A stretch of DNA of 64,000 nt from positions 248,001-312,000 of the forward strand of contig NZ_CP130721.1 of the NCBI RefSeq assembly GCF_035984415.1, written 5' to 3'. The notes below the pieces were generated by a model, which saw nothing but the letters and a program-made list of their open reading frames with translations, was not told where the DNA came from and ran no database searches. The translations under genes and the position numbers were made by a program. This document shows, in pieces, positions 37,017 through 46,853 of this stretch; positions within the stretch are counted from its first letter, which is position 1, and each line of letters opens with the position of its first letter. The stretch comes from Streptomyces sp. NBC_01296. GTDB taxonomy: Bacteria > Actinomycetota > Actinomycetes > Streptomycetales > Streptomycetaceae.

Positions 37017-37025
37017 GGGAGAGCG

Positions 37026-40000
37026 ATGACAAACGACAACAACGCCGAAGTTCTCGAGTACCTCAAGCGGACGTCGATCGAGCTGATCGAGACCCGCAAG
37101 CGCCTGAAGGAGCTGACCGAGGCCGCTGCCGAGCCCATCGCCGTGGTGGGCGTCGCCTGCCGTTTCCCGGGTGGGGCAAAGTCCCCGGAGGCCTTGTGGG
37201 ACCTGGTGCAGGCGGGCGCGGACGTCGTGTCCGAGTTCCCCGAGGACCGCTACTGGGACCTGGAGGACCTCTACGACCCGCAGCGCGAGCGGCCGGGCAC
37301 CTGCTACACGCGGGAAGGCGGCTTCCTCCATGACGCGGGCGACTTCGACGCCGACTTCTTCGAGATCAACCCGCGCGAGGCACTGGCCAGCGACCCGCAG
37401 CAGCGGCTCCTGCTGGAGACCTCGTGGGAGTCCCTGGAGAGGGCCGGCATCGACCCGCACTCCCTGCGCGGCACCAGCACCGGCGTCTTCGCCGGCATCG
37501 CCTACTTCGGGTACGGCAACCACTACTTCACCCCCGAGAACATCTCGGGCTACGCACAGATCGGCTCCCTGCTGAGCGTCGCGTCCGGCCGCGTGTCGTA
37601 CGCGCTGGGCCTGGAGGGCCCGGCGGTGTCGACCGACACCGCGTGCTCGTCCTCGCTGGTGACGGTGCACCAGGCGGTGCAGTCGCTGCGTCAGGGCGAG
37701 TGCGGCCTGGCGCTGGCCGGCGGCGTCACCGTCATGGCGATGCCGCAGGTGCTCCGCGAGTTCGCGCGCCAGGGCGGCCTGTCGGCGGACGGCCGGTGCA
37801 AGGCGTTCGCCGACGCGGCGGACGGCACCGGCTTCTCCGAGGGCGTCGGCATGCTGGTCCTGGAGCGGCTCTCCGACGCGCAGCGCAGCGGCCGCAAGAT
37901 CTGGGCGGTCATCCGCGGCTCCGCCATCAACCAGGACGGCGCCTCCAACGGCCTGACCGCACCGAGCGGCCCGGCGCAGCAGCGCGTCATCCGCGCCGCG
38001 CTGGCCAACGCCCGGGTGCAGGCGGGCGAGGTCGACGTGGTCGAGGCGCACGGCACCGGGACCACGCTCGGCGACCCCATCGAGGCGCAGGCGCTGCTGG
38101 CCACCTACGGGCAGGAGCGCGAGCCGGGCAACCCGCTGTGGCTGGGCTCCCTGAAGTCGAACATCGGCCACACCCAGGCGGCGGGCGGCGTCGGCGGCAT
38201 CATCAAGATGATCATGGCGATGCAGCGCGGCGTCATGCCCAAGACCCTGCACGTGGACCAGCCCTCGACGCACGTCGACTGGACGGCCGGCGCGGTCGAG
38301 CTGCTGACCGAGGCCCGCGAGTGGACCACCGCCCCGGGCCGGCCCCGCCGGGCCGGCGTGTCCAGCTTCGGCGCCAGCGGCACCAACGCCCACCTGATCC
38401 TCGAGCAGGCCCCCGAGCCGCAGCCGGCCCCCGACGCCGCCGACCGGGTGCCGGCCGGCACCTCGGGCCTCGTGCCGTGGGCGCTCTCGGCGCGGTCCGG
38501 GCAGGCGCTGCAGGCGCAGGCCGAGAAGCTGCGCGCGTTCGTCGCCGCCGACCCGGCGGCGGACCTCGCCGCCATCGGCGCCTCGCTGGTCCGCGACCGG
38601 GCGCTGTTCGAGCACCGCGCCGTGGTGCTGGGCAGCGGCCGCGGCGACCTGCTGGACGCCCTCGCGAAGCTGGCCGAGGGCGCCGAGTCCCCCGCCGTGG
38701 TGCGCGGCGCGGCCGGCGAACCGGGCGGCTTGGCCTTCATGTTCCCGGGCCAGGGCTCGAAGTGGACCGGCGTGGCCCGCGAGCTGTACGACACCTTCCC
38801 CGTCTTCGCCGAGGCCCTCGACGAGGTCTGCGCGCGCTTCGACGCGCACCTCCCCTTCGAGCTGAAGCCCCTGCTCCTCGCCGACGAGCCCGAGGGCCGC
38901 GAGCGCACGGACGTCATGCAGCCCGCGCTGTTCGCCCTGCAGGTCGCCCTCCACCGGTTCCTCAGCCGGTACGGCCCGCAGCCGACCCACCTGATCGGCC
39001 ACTCCGTCGGCGAGATCGCCGCCGCCCACGTGTCCGGAGCCTTCGACCTGGACACCGCGACCCGCATCGTGGCCGCCCGCGGCCGCACCATGCAGGCCGT
39101 CACCGAGCCCGGCGCCATGCTGGCGGTCCGCGCCTCGGAAGCCGAAGTCGCCGCGCTGCTGGCCCCGTACACCCGTACCGGCATCGCCGCCGTCAACGGC
39201 CCGGAGTCGGTGGTGGTCTCGGGCCTGCGCGACGAGGTCCACGACCTGCGCGACCGGCTCGTCGCCGACGGCCGGTCGGCCAAGCTGCTCCCCGTCGACC
39301 ACGCGTTCCACTCCCCGCTGATGGGCCCGGTCCTGGAGGAGTTCGAACGGGCGCTGCGCGAGCTCCCCATGGGCGGCGAGCTGTCGGTCCCCGTCGTCTC
39401 GACGCTGCTGGGCCGCGAGGCCACCCTCCGGGAGCTGACGTCCGTCGCCCACTGGGTCGACCACGTCCGCGAGCCCGTGCGCTTCCACGACGCCGTGGAA
39501 CGCGCCCGCGCGGCCGGCGCGAACGTCTTCGTCGAGGTCGGCCCGGGCTCCACGCTCGCCGGCCTCACCAAGGACGCGTTCGCCGCGGAGGGCGTGCACG
39601 ACGCCGCCGTGGTGGCCTCGGCGCGCCGCGACCGCGGTGTGGCACAGGGCCTGGTCGGCGCGCTCGCCGACCTGCACGTCCTGGGCGCTGCCGCGGACTG
39701 GGCCGCCCTGTTCGGCACGCAGGAGCGCGTCGACCTCCCGACGTACGCGTTCCAACACCAGCGCTACTGGATGGACTTCCTGTCGGACCTCGCGTCCGCG
39801 GACGTGACCTCCGCCGGCCTGTCCGCCGCGGAGCACCCGCTGCTGGGCGCCGTGGTGGAGCACCCCGGCACCGACGAGCTGGTGTTCACCGACCTGTGGT
39901 CCCTGCGGACCCACGAGTGGATCGCCGACCACACCGTGTTCGACTCGGTCGTCGTCCCGGCGACCGCCTACATGGACCTGGCCCTCTCGGTGGGCGAGCA

Positions 40001-43000
40001 CGTCGGCTGCGCCGCGGTCGAGGAGCTCTCCCTCGAAGTCCCGCTGATCCTCCCCGACACGGGCGACGTACAGGTGCGCGTCGCCGTCGGCGCCGCGGAC
40101 GAGGGCGGCCGCCGCTCCCTGGACGTGTACTCGCGTCCCGCCGAGGACGCCGCCGGCGGCGGCTGGACCCGGCACGCCATGGGCAGCCTGGCGCCCGGCG
40201 CCCCGCAGGACGCCGACCGGGCCGACGACGCCCGCGCGCTCGCCGCGTGGCCGCCGGCCGGGGCCGAGCAGATCGGCTTCGACGGCCTCTACGACTCCCT
40301 TGCGGACGGCGGCTTCGACTACGGCCCGCTGTTCCGCGGCCTGCGCGAGGTCTGGCGCAAGGGCGACGACCTGTTCGCCCTCGCCACCCTGCCGGAAGGC
40401 GCCGACGGCGGGTTCGCCCTGCACCCGGCGCTGATCGACACCGTGCTGCACGCCGTCGTCGTCGGCGGCGTCATCACCGTGACGGGCGACCAGGGCTGGA
40501 TGCCCTTCGCCTGGTCCGGCGTGCACCTCGCCGGGGAGTGCGGCCCGACCGTGCGCGTCAAGCTCACCCCGGCCGCCGAAGGCGTCGTGTCCCTCGTCAT
40601 CGCCGACGAGCACGGCCGCGAGATCGCCCACGTCGACGCGCTGACGTTCCGCCCGGCCAGTGCCGAGCAGGTCCGCTCGGCGCGCGGCGGCCGCGAGCAG
40701 TCCCTGTACGCACTGGACTGGCGTCCGGCCGCGCCGGCCGCGCCGGACGCCGGCCGCGCGCCGTGGGGCGTCATCGGCGCGGAGACCGGCCGGGCCGCCC
40801 GGCTCGTCGCCGCGGGCGACGGCAGCGTCTCGCTGTACGCCTCCCTCGGCGAGGTCCTCGCCGCCGACGCCCCCCGCCACCTCGTCCTGTGCCCCGACGA
40901 CGCCGTCGCCCCGGGCGACGACCTGCTCACCACGGTCGGCGACGCCGGCAAGCACGTGCTGGAGACCGTCCAGAAGTTCCTGGCCGAGGACCGGCTCGCC
41001 GCGTCCACGCTGGTCGTGCTCACCCGCCTGGCGCAGGCCGCCGGCGCGGGGGACGGCGTCGAGAGCCTGCCCGGCGCGTCCGTGTGGGGCCTGATCCGCT
41101 CCGCCCAGACCGAGCACCCCGGCCGGTTCCGGCTCGTCGACATCGACGACGAGGAGACCTCGTGGGCGGCCTTCGCGGACGCCCTCGCCCTCGGCGAGGA
41201 CCAGCTGGCGCTGCGCGGCGGTACGTTCCTCGTGCCGCGGATGGTGCAGGCCCCGGCCGACGACCACCAGCTCGACGCCCCGGCGGACGGCGCGTACCGG
41301 CTGGGCATCGCGAAGGCGGGCACGCTGGAGAACCTGACGTGGGTCGCGTGCCCCGAAGTGGCGGCGCCCCTGGAGGCCGGGCAGGTCCGCATCGCCGTCC
41401 AGGCCGCCGGCCTCAACTTCCGCGACGTCACGATCGCCCTGGGCCTCATCGAACGGACGGACTTCGACTCCGGGCTCGGCAGCGAGGGCGCGGGCATCGT
41501 GCTGGAGGTCGCGGACGACGTGGCCGGCCTTGCCCCGGGCGACCGGGTGACCGGCATCTTCAACGGTTCCTTCGGCCGCGTGGCCGTGGCCGACCACCGC
41601 CTGCTGGCCCCCGTCCCCGACGGCTGGAGCCACGCCGAGGCGGCCTCCGTGCCGAGCACCTTCCTCACCGCCTACTACGCGCTCTTCCACGTGATGAAGC
41701 TGCAAAAGGGGCAGCGCATCCTGATCCACGCCGCGGCCGGCGGCGTCGGAACGGCCGCCGTCCAGCTGGCCCGGCACGTGGGCGCCGAGGTCTACGCCAC
41801 CGCCGGCCCGGCCAAGTGGGCCGCGCTGCGCGCCATGGGCCTCGACGACGCGCACCTGGCGTCCTCGCGCGACCTGGAGTTCGTGGAGAAGTTCCTCGAG
41901 GCCACGGACGGCCGCGGTGTCGACGTCGTACTCAACTCCCTCGCGCACACCTTCGTCGACGCCTCGCTGAAGCTGCTGCCGGGCGGCGGCAACTTCATCG
42001 AGATGGGCAAGACGGACATCCGCGACGCCCGGCAGGTCGCGGCCGACCACCCCGGAGTCGACTACCGGGCCTTCGACCTCTACGGCACGGCGGGCCCGGA
42101 CACCATCCACGAGATGTTCCGCGACGTCATGGAGCTGTTCGCCGACGGACGGGTGCAGCTCAGCCCGATCTCCGTCCGCAGCATCCGCGACGCCCGCAAG
42201 ACGTTCCGCGAGATGAGCCAGGGGCGCCACGTCGGCAAGCTGGTCTTCGACCTGAGCGGCGGCTTCGGCGGCGGCACCGTGCTCGTCACCGGCGGCACCG
42301 GCGGCGTCGGCTCGCTGGTGGCGCGGCACCTCGTCGCCGAACACGGCGTACGGAGCCTGGTGCTGGCGAGCCGTCGGGGAACGGCCGCCGACGGGGTTCC
42401 CGAGCTGGTCTCGGACCTCGAGGAGGCGGGCGCCGCCGTCCGGGTCGTGGCATGCGACATCGCGGACCGGGCTGCCCTGGCGGACCTGCTCGCGGACATG
42501 CCCCCCCGGTACCCGCTGACGGCGGTCGTGCACGCGGCGGGCGTGCTGGCGGACGGCACCGTCGAATCGCTGACCGCGCAGAGCATCGACCACGTGCTGC
42601 GCGCCAAGGTCGGCGGTGCGGCCAACCTGCACGAGCTGACCCGGGGGCACAACCTGTCGGCGTTCGTCCAGTTCTCGGCCCTCGCCGGCACGCTCGGCAC
42701 CGCAGGACAGGCGAACTACGCCGCGGCGAACGGCTTCCTGGACGGTCTGGCGGCGCAGCGCAGCGCCTCCGGACTGGTCGGCACCTCGCTGTGCTGGGGC
42801 TGGTGGGAGCAGAGCAGCGGCATGACCGAGGACCTGGACCAGGCCGATCTCTCCCGGCTCCGGCGGATGGGCATCGCCCCGATGCCGACGCCCGAGGCAC
42901 TGGCCCTGTTCGACTCGGCGTGTGCGAGCGGCAAGCCGGTCCTCGTCCCGGCCCGGGTGGACGTCGCCGGGCTGCGGAACAAGGCCTCCGACGAGCTGCC

Positions 43001-43586
43001 GCCGCTGCTGCGCGGCCTCGTCGACGGCGGCCGTCCGCGCCGGGCCAGGGCGGGCACGCCCAAGGACGGCGGCTCTGCGGACCTGTCCGCCAGGCTGGTC
43101 ACCCTGCCGGCGGACGAGGCGGAGGCAGCGGCCCTGGACTGGATCCGCGAGCAGGTCGCCGTCGTGCTCGGACACCCGTCCGGCGCGGCCGTCGACGCCG
43201 ACCAGGCGTTCACCCAGCTCGGATTCGACTCGCTGACCGCGGTCGAGCTGTGCAACCGCCTGGCCGCCGCGACCGGACTGCGCCTGGCGTCCACCCTCGT
43301 CTTCAGCTACCCCACCCCGCGCGAGCTGGGCCTTCACCTGCTCGGCCTGCTGCGGCCCGAGGCGGACGCGAGCGCGGACGAGGACGCTGCGATCCGCGAA
43401 GTGCTGCGGAACGTCTCGATCGACAGCCTGCGCAGTGCAGGCCTCCTGGAGCTGGTCCTGGCGTGCGCCAACCCGCCCGGGGCGAACGGCGACGCAGCCG
43501 CGGCGGCCGCGGACACCGCTGCGGACGAACTGTCGGAATTGGACCTGGACGCGCTGCTCGACCTGGCTCTGGATGAGAAGAGGTAA
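37026..43586 (+). CDS. Type I PKS extension module 2, KS-AT-DH-ER-KR-ACP
   Basis: A 2,186-residue fully reducing module, 9 bp after the previous gene. Docking helix near the N terminus; KS Cys in DTACSSSL near 206; AT with GHSVG near 659 and HAFH near 759, a malonyl-CoA signature; DH with DHTVFDSVVVP (His near 968) and LIDTVLH (Asp near 1136) both present; ER with HAAAGGVGTAAVQ near 1568; KR with GGTGGVG near 1756 and NYAAAN near 1898, but FSALAG near 1884 where FSSxAG is expected, so the SDR catalytic Ser position is Ala; ACP with LGFDSLTA near 2067. A complete loop would give an unbranched CH2-CH2. The C-terminal docking domain has the bipartite form SIDSLRSAGLLELVL and LDLDALLDLAL. Confidence 0.95.
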   Translation: MTNDNNAEVLEYLKRTSIELIETRKRLKELTEAAAEPIAVVGVACRFPGGAKSPEALWDLVQAGADVVSEFPEDRYWDLEDLYDPQRERPGTCYTREGGFLHDAGDFDADFFEINPREALASDPQQRLLLETSWESLERAGIDPHSLRGTSTGVFAGIAYFGYGNHYFTPENISGYAQIGSLLSVASGRVSYALGLEGPAVSTDTACSSSLVTVHQAVQSLRQGECGLALAGGVTVMAMPQVLREFARQGGLSADGRCKAFADAADGTGFSEGVGMLVLERLSDAQRSGRKIWAVIRGSAINQDGASNGLTAPSGPAQQRVIRAALANARVQAGEVDVVEAHGTGTTLGDPIEAQALLATYGQEREPGNPLWLGSLKSNIGHTQAAGGVGGIIKMIMAMQRGVMPKTLHVDQPSTHVDWTAGAVELLTEAREWTTAPGRPRRAGVSSFGASGTNAHLILEQAPEPQPAPDAADRVPAGTSGLVPWALSARSGQALQAQAEKLRAFVAADPAADLAAIGASLVRDRALFEHRAVVLGSGRGDLLDALAKLAEGAESPAVVRGAAGEPGGLAFMFPGQGSKWTGVARELYDTFPVFAEALDEVCARFDAHLPFELKPLLLADEPEGRERTDVMQPALFALQVALHRFLSRYGPQPTHLIGHSVGEIAAAHVSGAFDLDTATRIVAARGRTMQAVTEPGAMLAVRASEAEVAALLAPYTRTGIAAVNGPESVVVSGLRDEVHDLRDRLVADGRSAKLLPVDHAFHSPLMGPVLEEFERALRELPMGGELSVPVVSTLLGREATLRELTSVAHWVDHVREPVRFHDAVERARAAGANVFVEVGPGSTLAGLTKDAFAAEGVHDAAVVASARRDRGVAQGLVGALADLHVLGAAADWAALFGTQERVDLPTYAFQHQRYWMDFLSDLASADVTSAGLSAAEHPLLGAVVEHPGTDELVFTDLWSLRTHEWIADHTVFDSVVVPATAYMDLALSVGEHVGCAAVEELSLEVPLILPDTGDVQVRVAVGAADEGGRRSLDVYSRPAEDAAGGGWTRHAMGSLAPGAPQDADRADDARALAAWPPAGAEQIGFDGLYDSLADGGFDYGPLFRGLREVWRKGDDLFALATLPEGADGGFALHPALIDTVLHAVVVGGVITVTGDQGWMPFAWSGVHLAGECGPTVRVKLTPAAEGVVSLVIADEHGREIAHVDALTFRPASAEQVRSARGGREQSLYALDWRPAAPAAPDAGRAPWGVIGAETGRAARLVAAGDGSVSLYASLGEVLAADAPRHLVLCPDDAVAPGDDLLTTVGDAGKHVLETVQKFLAEDRLAASTLVVLTRLAQAAGAGDGVESLPGASVWGLIRSAQTEHPGRFRLVDIDDEETSWAAFADALALGEDQLALRGGTFLVPRMVQAPADDHQLDAPADGAYRLGIAKAGTLENLTWVACPEVAAPLEAGQVRIAVQAAGLNFRDVTIALGLIERTDFDSGLGSEGAGIVLEVADDVAGLAPGDRVTGIFNGSFGRVAVADHRLLAPVPDGWSHAEAASVPSTFLTAYYALFHVMKLQKGQRILIHAAAGGVGTAAVQLARHVGAEVYATAGPAKWAALRAMGLDDAHLASSRDLEFVEKFLEATDGRGVDVVLNSLAHTFVDASLKLLPGGGNFIEMGKTDIRDARQVAADHPGVDYRAFDLYGTAGPDTIHEMFRDVMELFADGRVQLSPISVRSIRDARKTFREMSQGRHVGKLVFDLSGGFGGGTVLVTGGTGGVGSLVARHLVAEHGVRSLVLASRRGTAADGVPELVSDLEEAGAAVRVVACDIADRAALADLLADMPPRYPLTAVVHAAGVLADGTVESLTAQSIDHVLRAKVGGAANLHELTRGHNLSAFVQFSALAGTLGTAGQANYAAANGFLDGLAAQRSASGLVGTSLCWGWWEQSSGMTEDLDQADLSRLRRMGIAPMPTPEALALFDSACASGKPVLVPARVDVAGLRNKASDELPPLLRGLVDGGRPRRARAGTPKDGGSADLSARLVTLPADEAEAAALDWIREQVAVVLGHPSGAAVDADQAFTQLGFDSLTAVELCNRLAAATGLRLASTLVFSYPTPRELGLHLLGLLRPEADASADEDAAIREVLRNVSIDSLRSAGLLELVLACANPPGANGDAAAAAADTAADELSELDLDALLDLALDEKR

Positions 43587-43591
43587 GTGAC

Positions 43592-46500
43592 ATGACCAAC
43601 TCCGCGGATCAGACGGCGGAGGGCGGGGACCGGGTCCAGCGGGCGCTCCGCGCGCTGCTGGAGGAGCGCGACCGCCTGCGCCAGGAGAACGACTCCCTGA
43701 AGGCCGGCCGTGGCGAGCCGATCGCCGTGGTGTCCATGGCCTGCCGCTACCCGGGAGGCGTCTCGTCGCCCGAGGAGCTGTGGGACGTGATCCGCAGCGG
43801 CCGGGACGTCGTGGACGCGTTCCCGACGGACCGCGGGTGGCGGGACGTGTACGACCCGGACCCCGACACCGTCGGCAGCGCATACGTACGCCAGGGAGGG
43901 TTCCTGGCGGACGTCGCCGGCTTCGACGCGGACTTCTTCGGCATCAGCCCGCGCGAGGTGCTGGCGACCGATCCGCAGCAGCGCCTGCTGCTGGAGACGT
44001 CGTGGGAGGCCTTCGAGCGCGCCGGCATCGTCCCCGCCGACGTGCGCGGGGCGGAGGTCGGCGTCTTCTCCGGGGTGAGCTCCACCGAGTACGGGTGGCG
44101 TTTCCTGGAGGCGGGCCAGAGCGAGCTGGAGGGCTACCTGCTGTACGGCAGCTCGCTGAGCGTCGCGTCCGGCCGGGTGGCGTACGAGCTGGGGCTGACC
44201 GGGCCGGCCGTGTCCCTGGACACGGCGTGCTCGTCCTCGCTGGTGGCCCTGCACATGGCGGTGCAGTCACTGCGTGCGGGGGAGTGCTCGCTCGCGCTGG
44301 CCGGCGGGGCGCTGGTGATGTCGACGCCCGCGGCCTTCGTGGAGTTCGCCCGCCAGGGCGCACTGTCGGCCGACGGCCGGTGCAAGGCCTTCGCGGACGG
44401 GGCCGACGGGACCGGCTGGGCCGAGGGCGTGGGCGTGCTGCTCCTGGAGCGGCTGTCCGACGCCCGCCGCAACGGCCACCCGGTGCTCGCCGTCGTCCGC
44501 GGTTCCGCGGTGAACCAGGACGGGGCCAGCAACGGGCTGACCGCTCCCAACGGCCGCGCCCAGGAGAAGGTGATCCGGCGGGCACTGGCGAACGCGGGGG
44601 TCAAGTCCTCCGAGGTGGACCTCGTCGAAGCCCACGGCACCGGAACCAAGCTGGGCGATCCCATCGAGGCGGACGCCCTGCTGGCGACCTACGGGAAGGA
44701 CCGGGCCGAGGGCAGGCCGCTCTTCCTGGGATCCCTGAAGTCGAACATGGGTCACGCCCAGGCCGCCGCCGGGGTCGGCGGGGTCATCAAGGCCGTGATG
44801 GCCATGCGCCACGGGTACCTGCCGAAGACCCTGCACGTGGACGCGCCCTCGCGGCACGTCGACTGGTCCTCCGGCGGGGTCGAACTGCTGGCCGAGGGCC
44901 GTGAGTGGACCCGGGCGGACGGTCCGCGCCGGGCCGGGGTGTCCTCGTTCGGCGTCAGCGGCACCAACGCGCACGTGATCCTGGAAGAGGCTCCGCAGCA
45001 GGAGCAGGCGGACGAGCGGGCTCCGGTCCCGGGCGTCGTCGGCGGGCTGGTGCCCTGGGTGGTGTCGGCCAAGAGCGCGGCCGCCGTGCAGGGCCAGGCG
45101 GGCAGGCTGCGCGACTTCCTCGCTGCGGATCCGCAGGCGGACGTCGCCGGCATCGGCGCGTCGCTGCTGTCGAGCCGGTCGCGGTTCGACCACCGTGCGG
45201 TCGTGCTGGGCGGCGGTCGCGACGAGCTCCTGAGCGCGCTGACGGCGCTGGGCGAGGGCGCGGAGTCCCCCGCGGTGGTGCGCGGCGCGGCCGGGAAACT
45301 CGGCGGTGTCGCCTTCATGTTCCCCGGGCAGGGGTCGCAGTGGGTCGGCATGGGCCGCCGGCTGTACGACACCTTCCCGGTGTTCGCACAGAGCCTCGAC
45401 GCCTGCGCGGCCGCACTGTCCGAGTGGGTGGACTGGTCGCTGCTCGACGTGGTGCGCGGGGTGGAGGGGGCGCCGTCGCTGGACCGGGTGGACGTGGTCC
45501 AGCCGGCGCTGTTCTCGGTGATGGTGTCCCTGGCCGGCCTGTGGCGCTCCTGGGGTGTGGAACCGGCCGCGGTGGTCGGACACAGCCAGGGCGAGATCGC
45601 CGCCGCCTACGTCTGCGGTGCGCTGTCGCTGAGGGACGCCACCAAGATCGTGGCGCTCCGCAGCCTGGCCCTGCTGGACCTGATCGGTCACGGCGGGATG
45701 GCATCGGTCGCGGAGTCCGCGGAGGTCGTGGCGGAACGTCTCGCTCCGTGGGGCGACCAGCTGAGCATCGCCGTCGTCAACGGACCCCGCTCGGTCGTGG
45801 TGTCCGGGGAGCCGGACGCGCTCGACGAGTTCGTCGAGAAGATGAAGGCCGACGGCGCCCAGGCCCGGAGGATCTCGGTCGACTACGCCTCGCACTCCCA
45901 CCACGTGACCCGGGTCCGCGAGCAGGTGATCGGCCCGCTGTCCGACGTGAGCCCGAAGACGTCGACGCTGCCCTTCTACTCGACCCTCCACGGCGAGGTC
46001 ATCGACACCGCACGGCTGGACGCCGGCTACTGGTACGACAACCTGCGCGAGAAGGTCCTCTTCGAAACCTCCGTCCAGCGGCTGGCCGAGGACGGTTTCC
46101 GGGTGTTCGTCGAGATGAGCCCGCACCCCGTCCTGACCGTCCCGGTGCAGGAGATCGTCGAGGACGTGGACGATGCGCTGGTCCTGTCCTCCTCGCGGCG
46201 GGACCGGGACGAGGTGGAGGCCGTGGTCGGCTCGCTGGCCCAGCTCCACGTCCGGGGCGGATCGGTGGACTGGGACGCCCTGTTCGGGACGCGCGAGCGG
46301 GTGGACCTCCCGACGTACGCGTTCCAGCGGCAGCGGTACTGGCTGAACTCCTCGCAGACGGCGGTGGCGGCGGAGGTGCCCTCGACCGATGCTCCGGCAG
46401 GCGACGACCAGCTCGTGCCCCTGCCGGACCGGCTCGCCGCCCTCTCCGACGACGACGCGAAGGCACTCGTGCTCGAGCACGTCCTCGAGAAGGTCGCCGT

Positions 46501-46699
46501 CGTGCTCGGACACCCCTCCAGCGCGTCGCTCGACCCCGACCAGGAGTTCAAGGAGATCGGGTTCGACTCGCTGCTGTCGGTGGAGCTGAGCAAGCGCCTG
46601 ACCGCATCGACCGGACTCAAGCTGAGGGCGAACCTGGTCCTGAAGTTCCCGTCACCGAGGCGGATCGCCGAGCACGTCACGTCCTCGATGGCCGCGTAG
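43592..46699 (+). CDS. Type I PKS extension module 3, KS-AT-ACP
   Basis: A 1,035-residue module without reductive domains, starting 5 bp after the previous gene. The N terminus has a charged coil (VQRALRALLEERDRLRQEN), the usual partner of the docking domain on the preceding protein. KS Cys in DTACSSSL near 212; AT with GHSQGEIAAA near 663 and YASH near 765 (methylmalonyl); ACP with IGFDSLLSVEL near 990. It should add a methylmalonyl unit and leave the beta-ketone. It has no TE, and an NRPS gene follows, so the chain is probably passed to the C domain of that protein. Confidence 0.95.
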   Translation: MTNSADQTAEGGDRVQRALRALLEERDRLRQENDSLKAGRGEPIAVVSMACRYPGGVSSPEELWDVIRSGRDVVDAFPTDRGWRDVYDPDPDTVGSAYVRQGGFLADVAGFDADFFGISPREVLATDPQQRLLLETSWEAFERAGIVPADVRGAEVGVFSGVSSTEYGWRFLEAGQSELEGYLLYGSSLSVASGRVAYELGLTGPAVSLDTACSSSLVALHMAVQSLRAGECSLALAGGALVMSTPAAFVEFARQGALSADGRCKAFADGADGTGWAEGVGVLLLERLSDARRNGHPVLAVVRGSAVNQDGASNGLTAPNGRAQEKVIRRALANAGVKSSEVDLVEAHGTGTKLGDPIEADALLATYGKDRAEGRPLFLGSLKSNMGHAQAAAGVGGVIKAVMAMRHGYLPKTLHVDAPSRHVDWSSGGVELLAEGREWTRADGPRRAGVSSFGVSGTNAHVILEEAPQQEQADERAPVPGVVGGLVPWVVSAKSAAAVQGQAGRLRDFLAADPQADVAGIGASLLSSRSRFDHRAVVLGGGRDELLSALTALGEGAESPAVVRGAAGKLGGVAFMFPGQGSQWVGMGRRLYDTFPVFAQSLDACAAALSEWVDWSLLDVVRGVEGAPSLDRVDVVQPALFSVMVSLAGLWRSWGVEPAAVVGHSQGEIAAAYVCGALSLRDATKIVALRSLALLDLIGHGGMASVAESAEVVAERLAPWGDQLSIAVVNGPRSVVVSGEPDALDEFVEKMKADGAQARRISVDYASHSHHVTRVREQVIGPLSDVSPKTSTLPFYSTLHGEVIDTARLDAGYWYDNLREKVLFETSVQRLAEDGFRVFVEMSPHPVLTVPVQEIVEDVDDALVLSSSRRDRDEVEAVVGSLAQLHVRGGSVDWDALFGTRERVDLPTYAFQRQRYWLNSSQTAVAAEVPSTDAPAGDDQLVPLPDRLAALSDDDAKALVLEHVLEKVAVVLGHPSSASLDPDQEFKEIGFDSLLSVELSKRLTASTGLKLRANLVLKFPSPRRIAEHVTSSMAA

Positions 46700-46702
46700 G
46701 AA

Positions 46703-46720
46703 TGTCCCGCCGGCGGGACA
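46703..46720. promoter_or_regulatory. Candidate operator palindrome, copy 3 (perfect)
   Basis: TGTCCCGCCGGCGGGACA begins 3 bp after the PKS stop and ends 133 bp before the next NRPS start. It is identical over 18 bp to the core of the palindrome at 25753-25774. Two perfect 18-bp palindromes, each before a separate operon of the same pathway, suggest a shared cluster regulator. Confidence 0.6.
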
Positions 46721-46776
46721 CCGCAAGCTCCACAGCGGTTCGTCCCGGCCGGCACCAAGTTGTCTTGAACGGCTGA

Positions 46777-46796
46777 CCCACTTCCCTGAAGGTGGG
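46777..46796 (+). other. Leader hairpin before C-A-PCP gene
   Basis: CCCACTTC and GAAGGTGGG form an 8-bp stem with one bulged G and a CCT loop, about 60 bp before the NRPS start. It may be a leader structure or a weak terminator for the PKS transcript. There is no T-run directly after it. The rest of 46721-46853 holds no other recognisable feature. Confidence 0.3.
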
Positions 46797-46853
46797 GGTG
46801 ATCTGTGAAGGTCTCCGATTCCCGGGCCTGTTTTTGCTGAGGGGTTGATCTGT

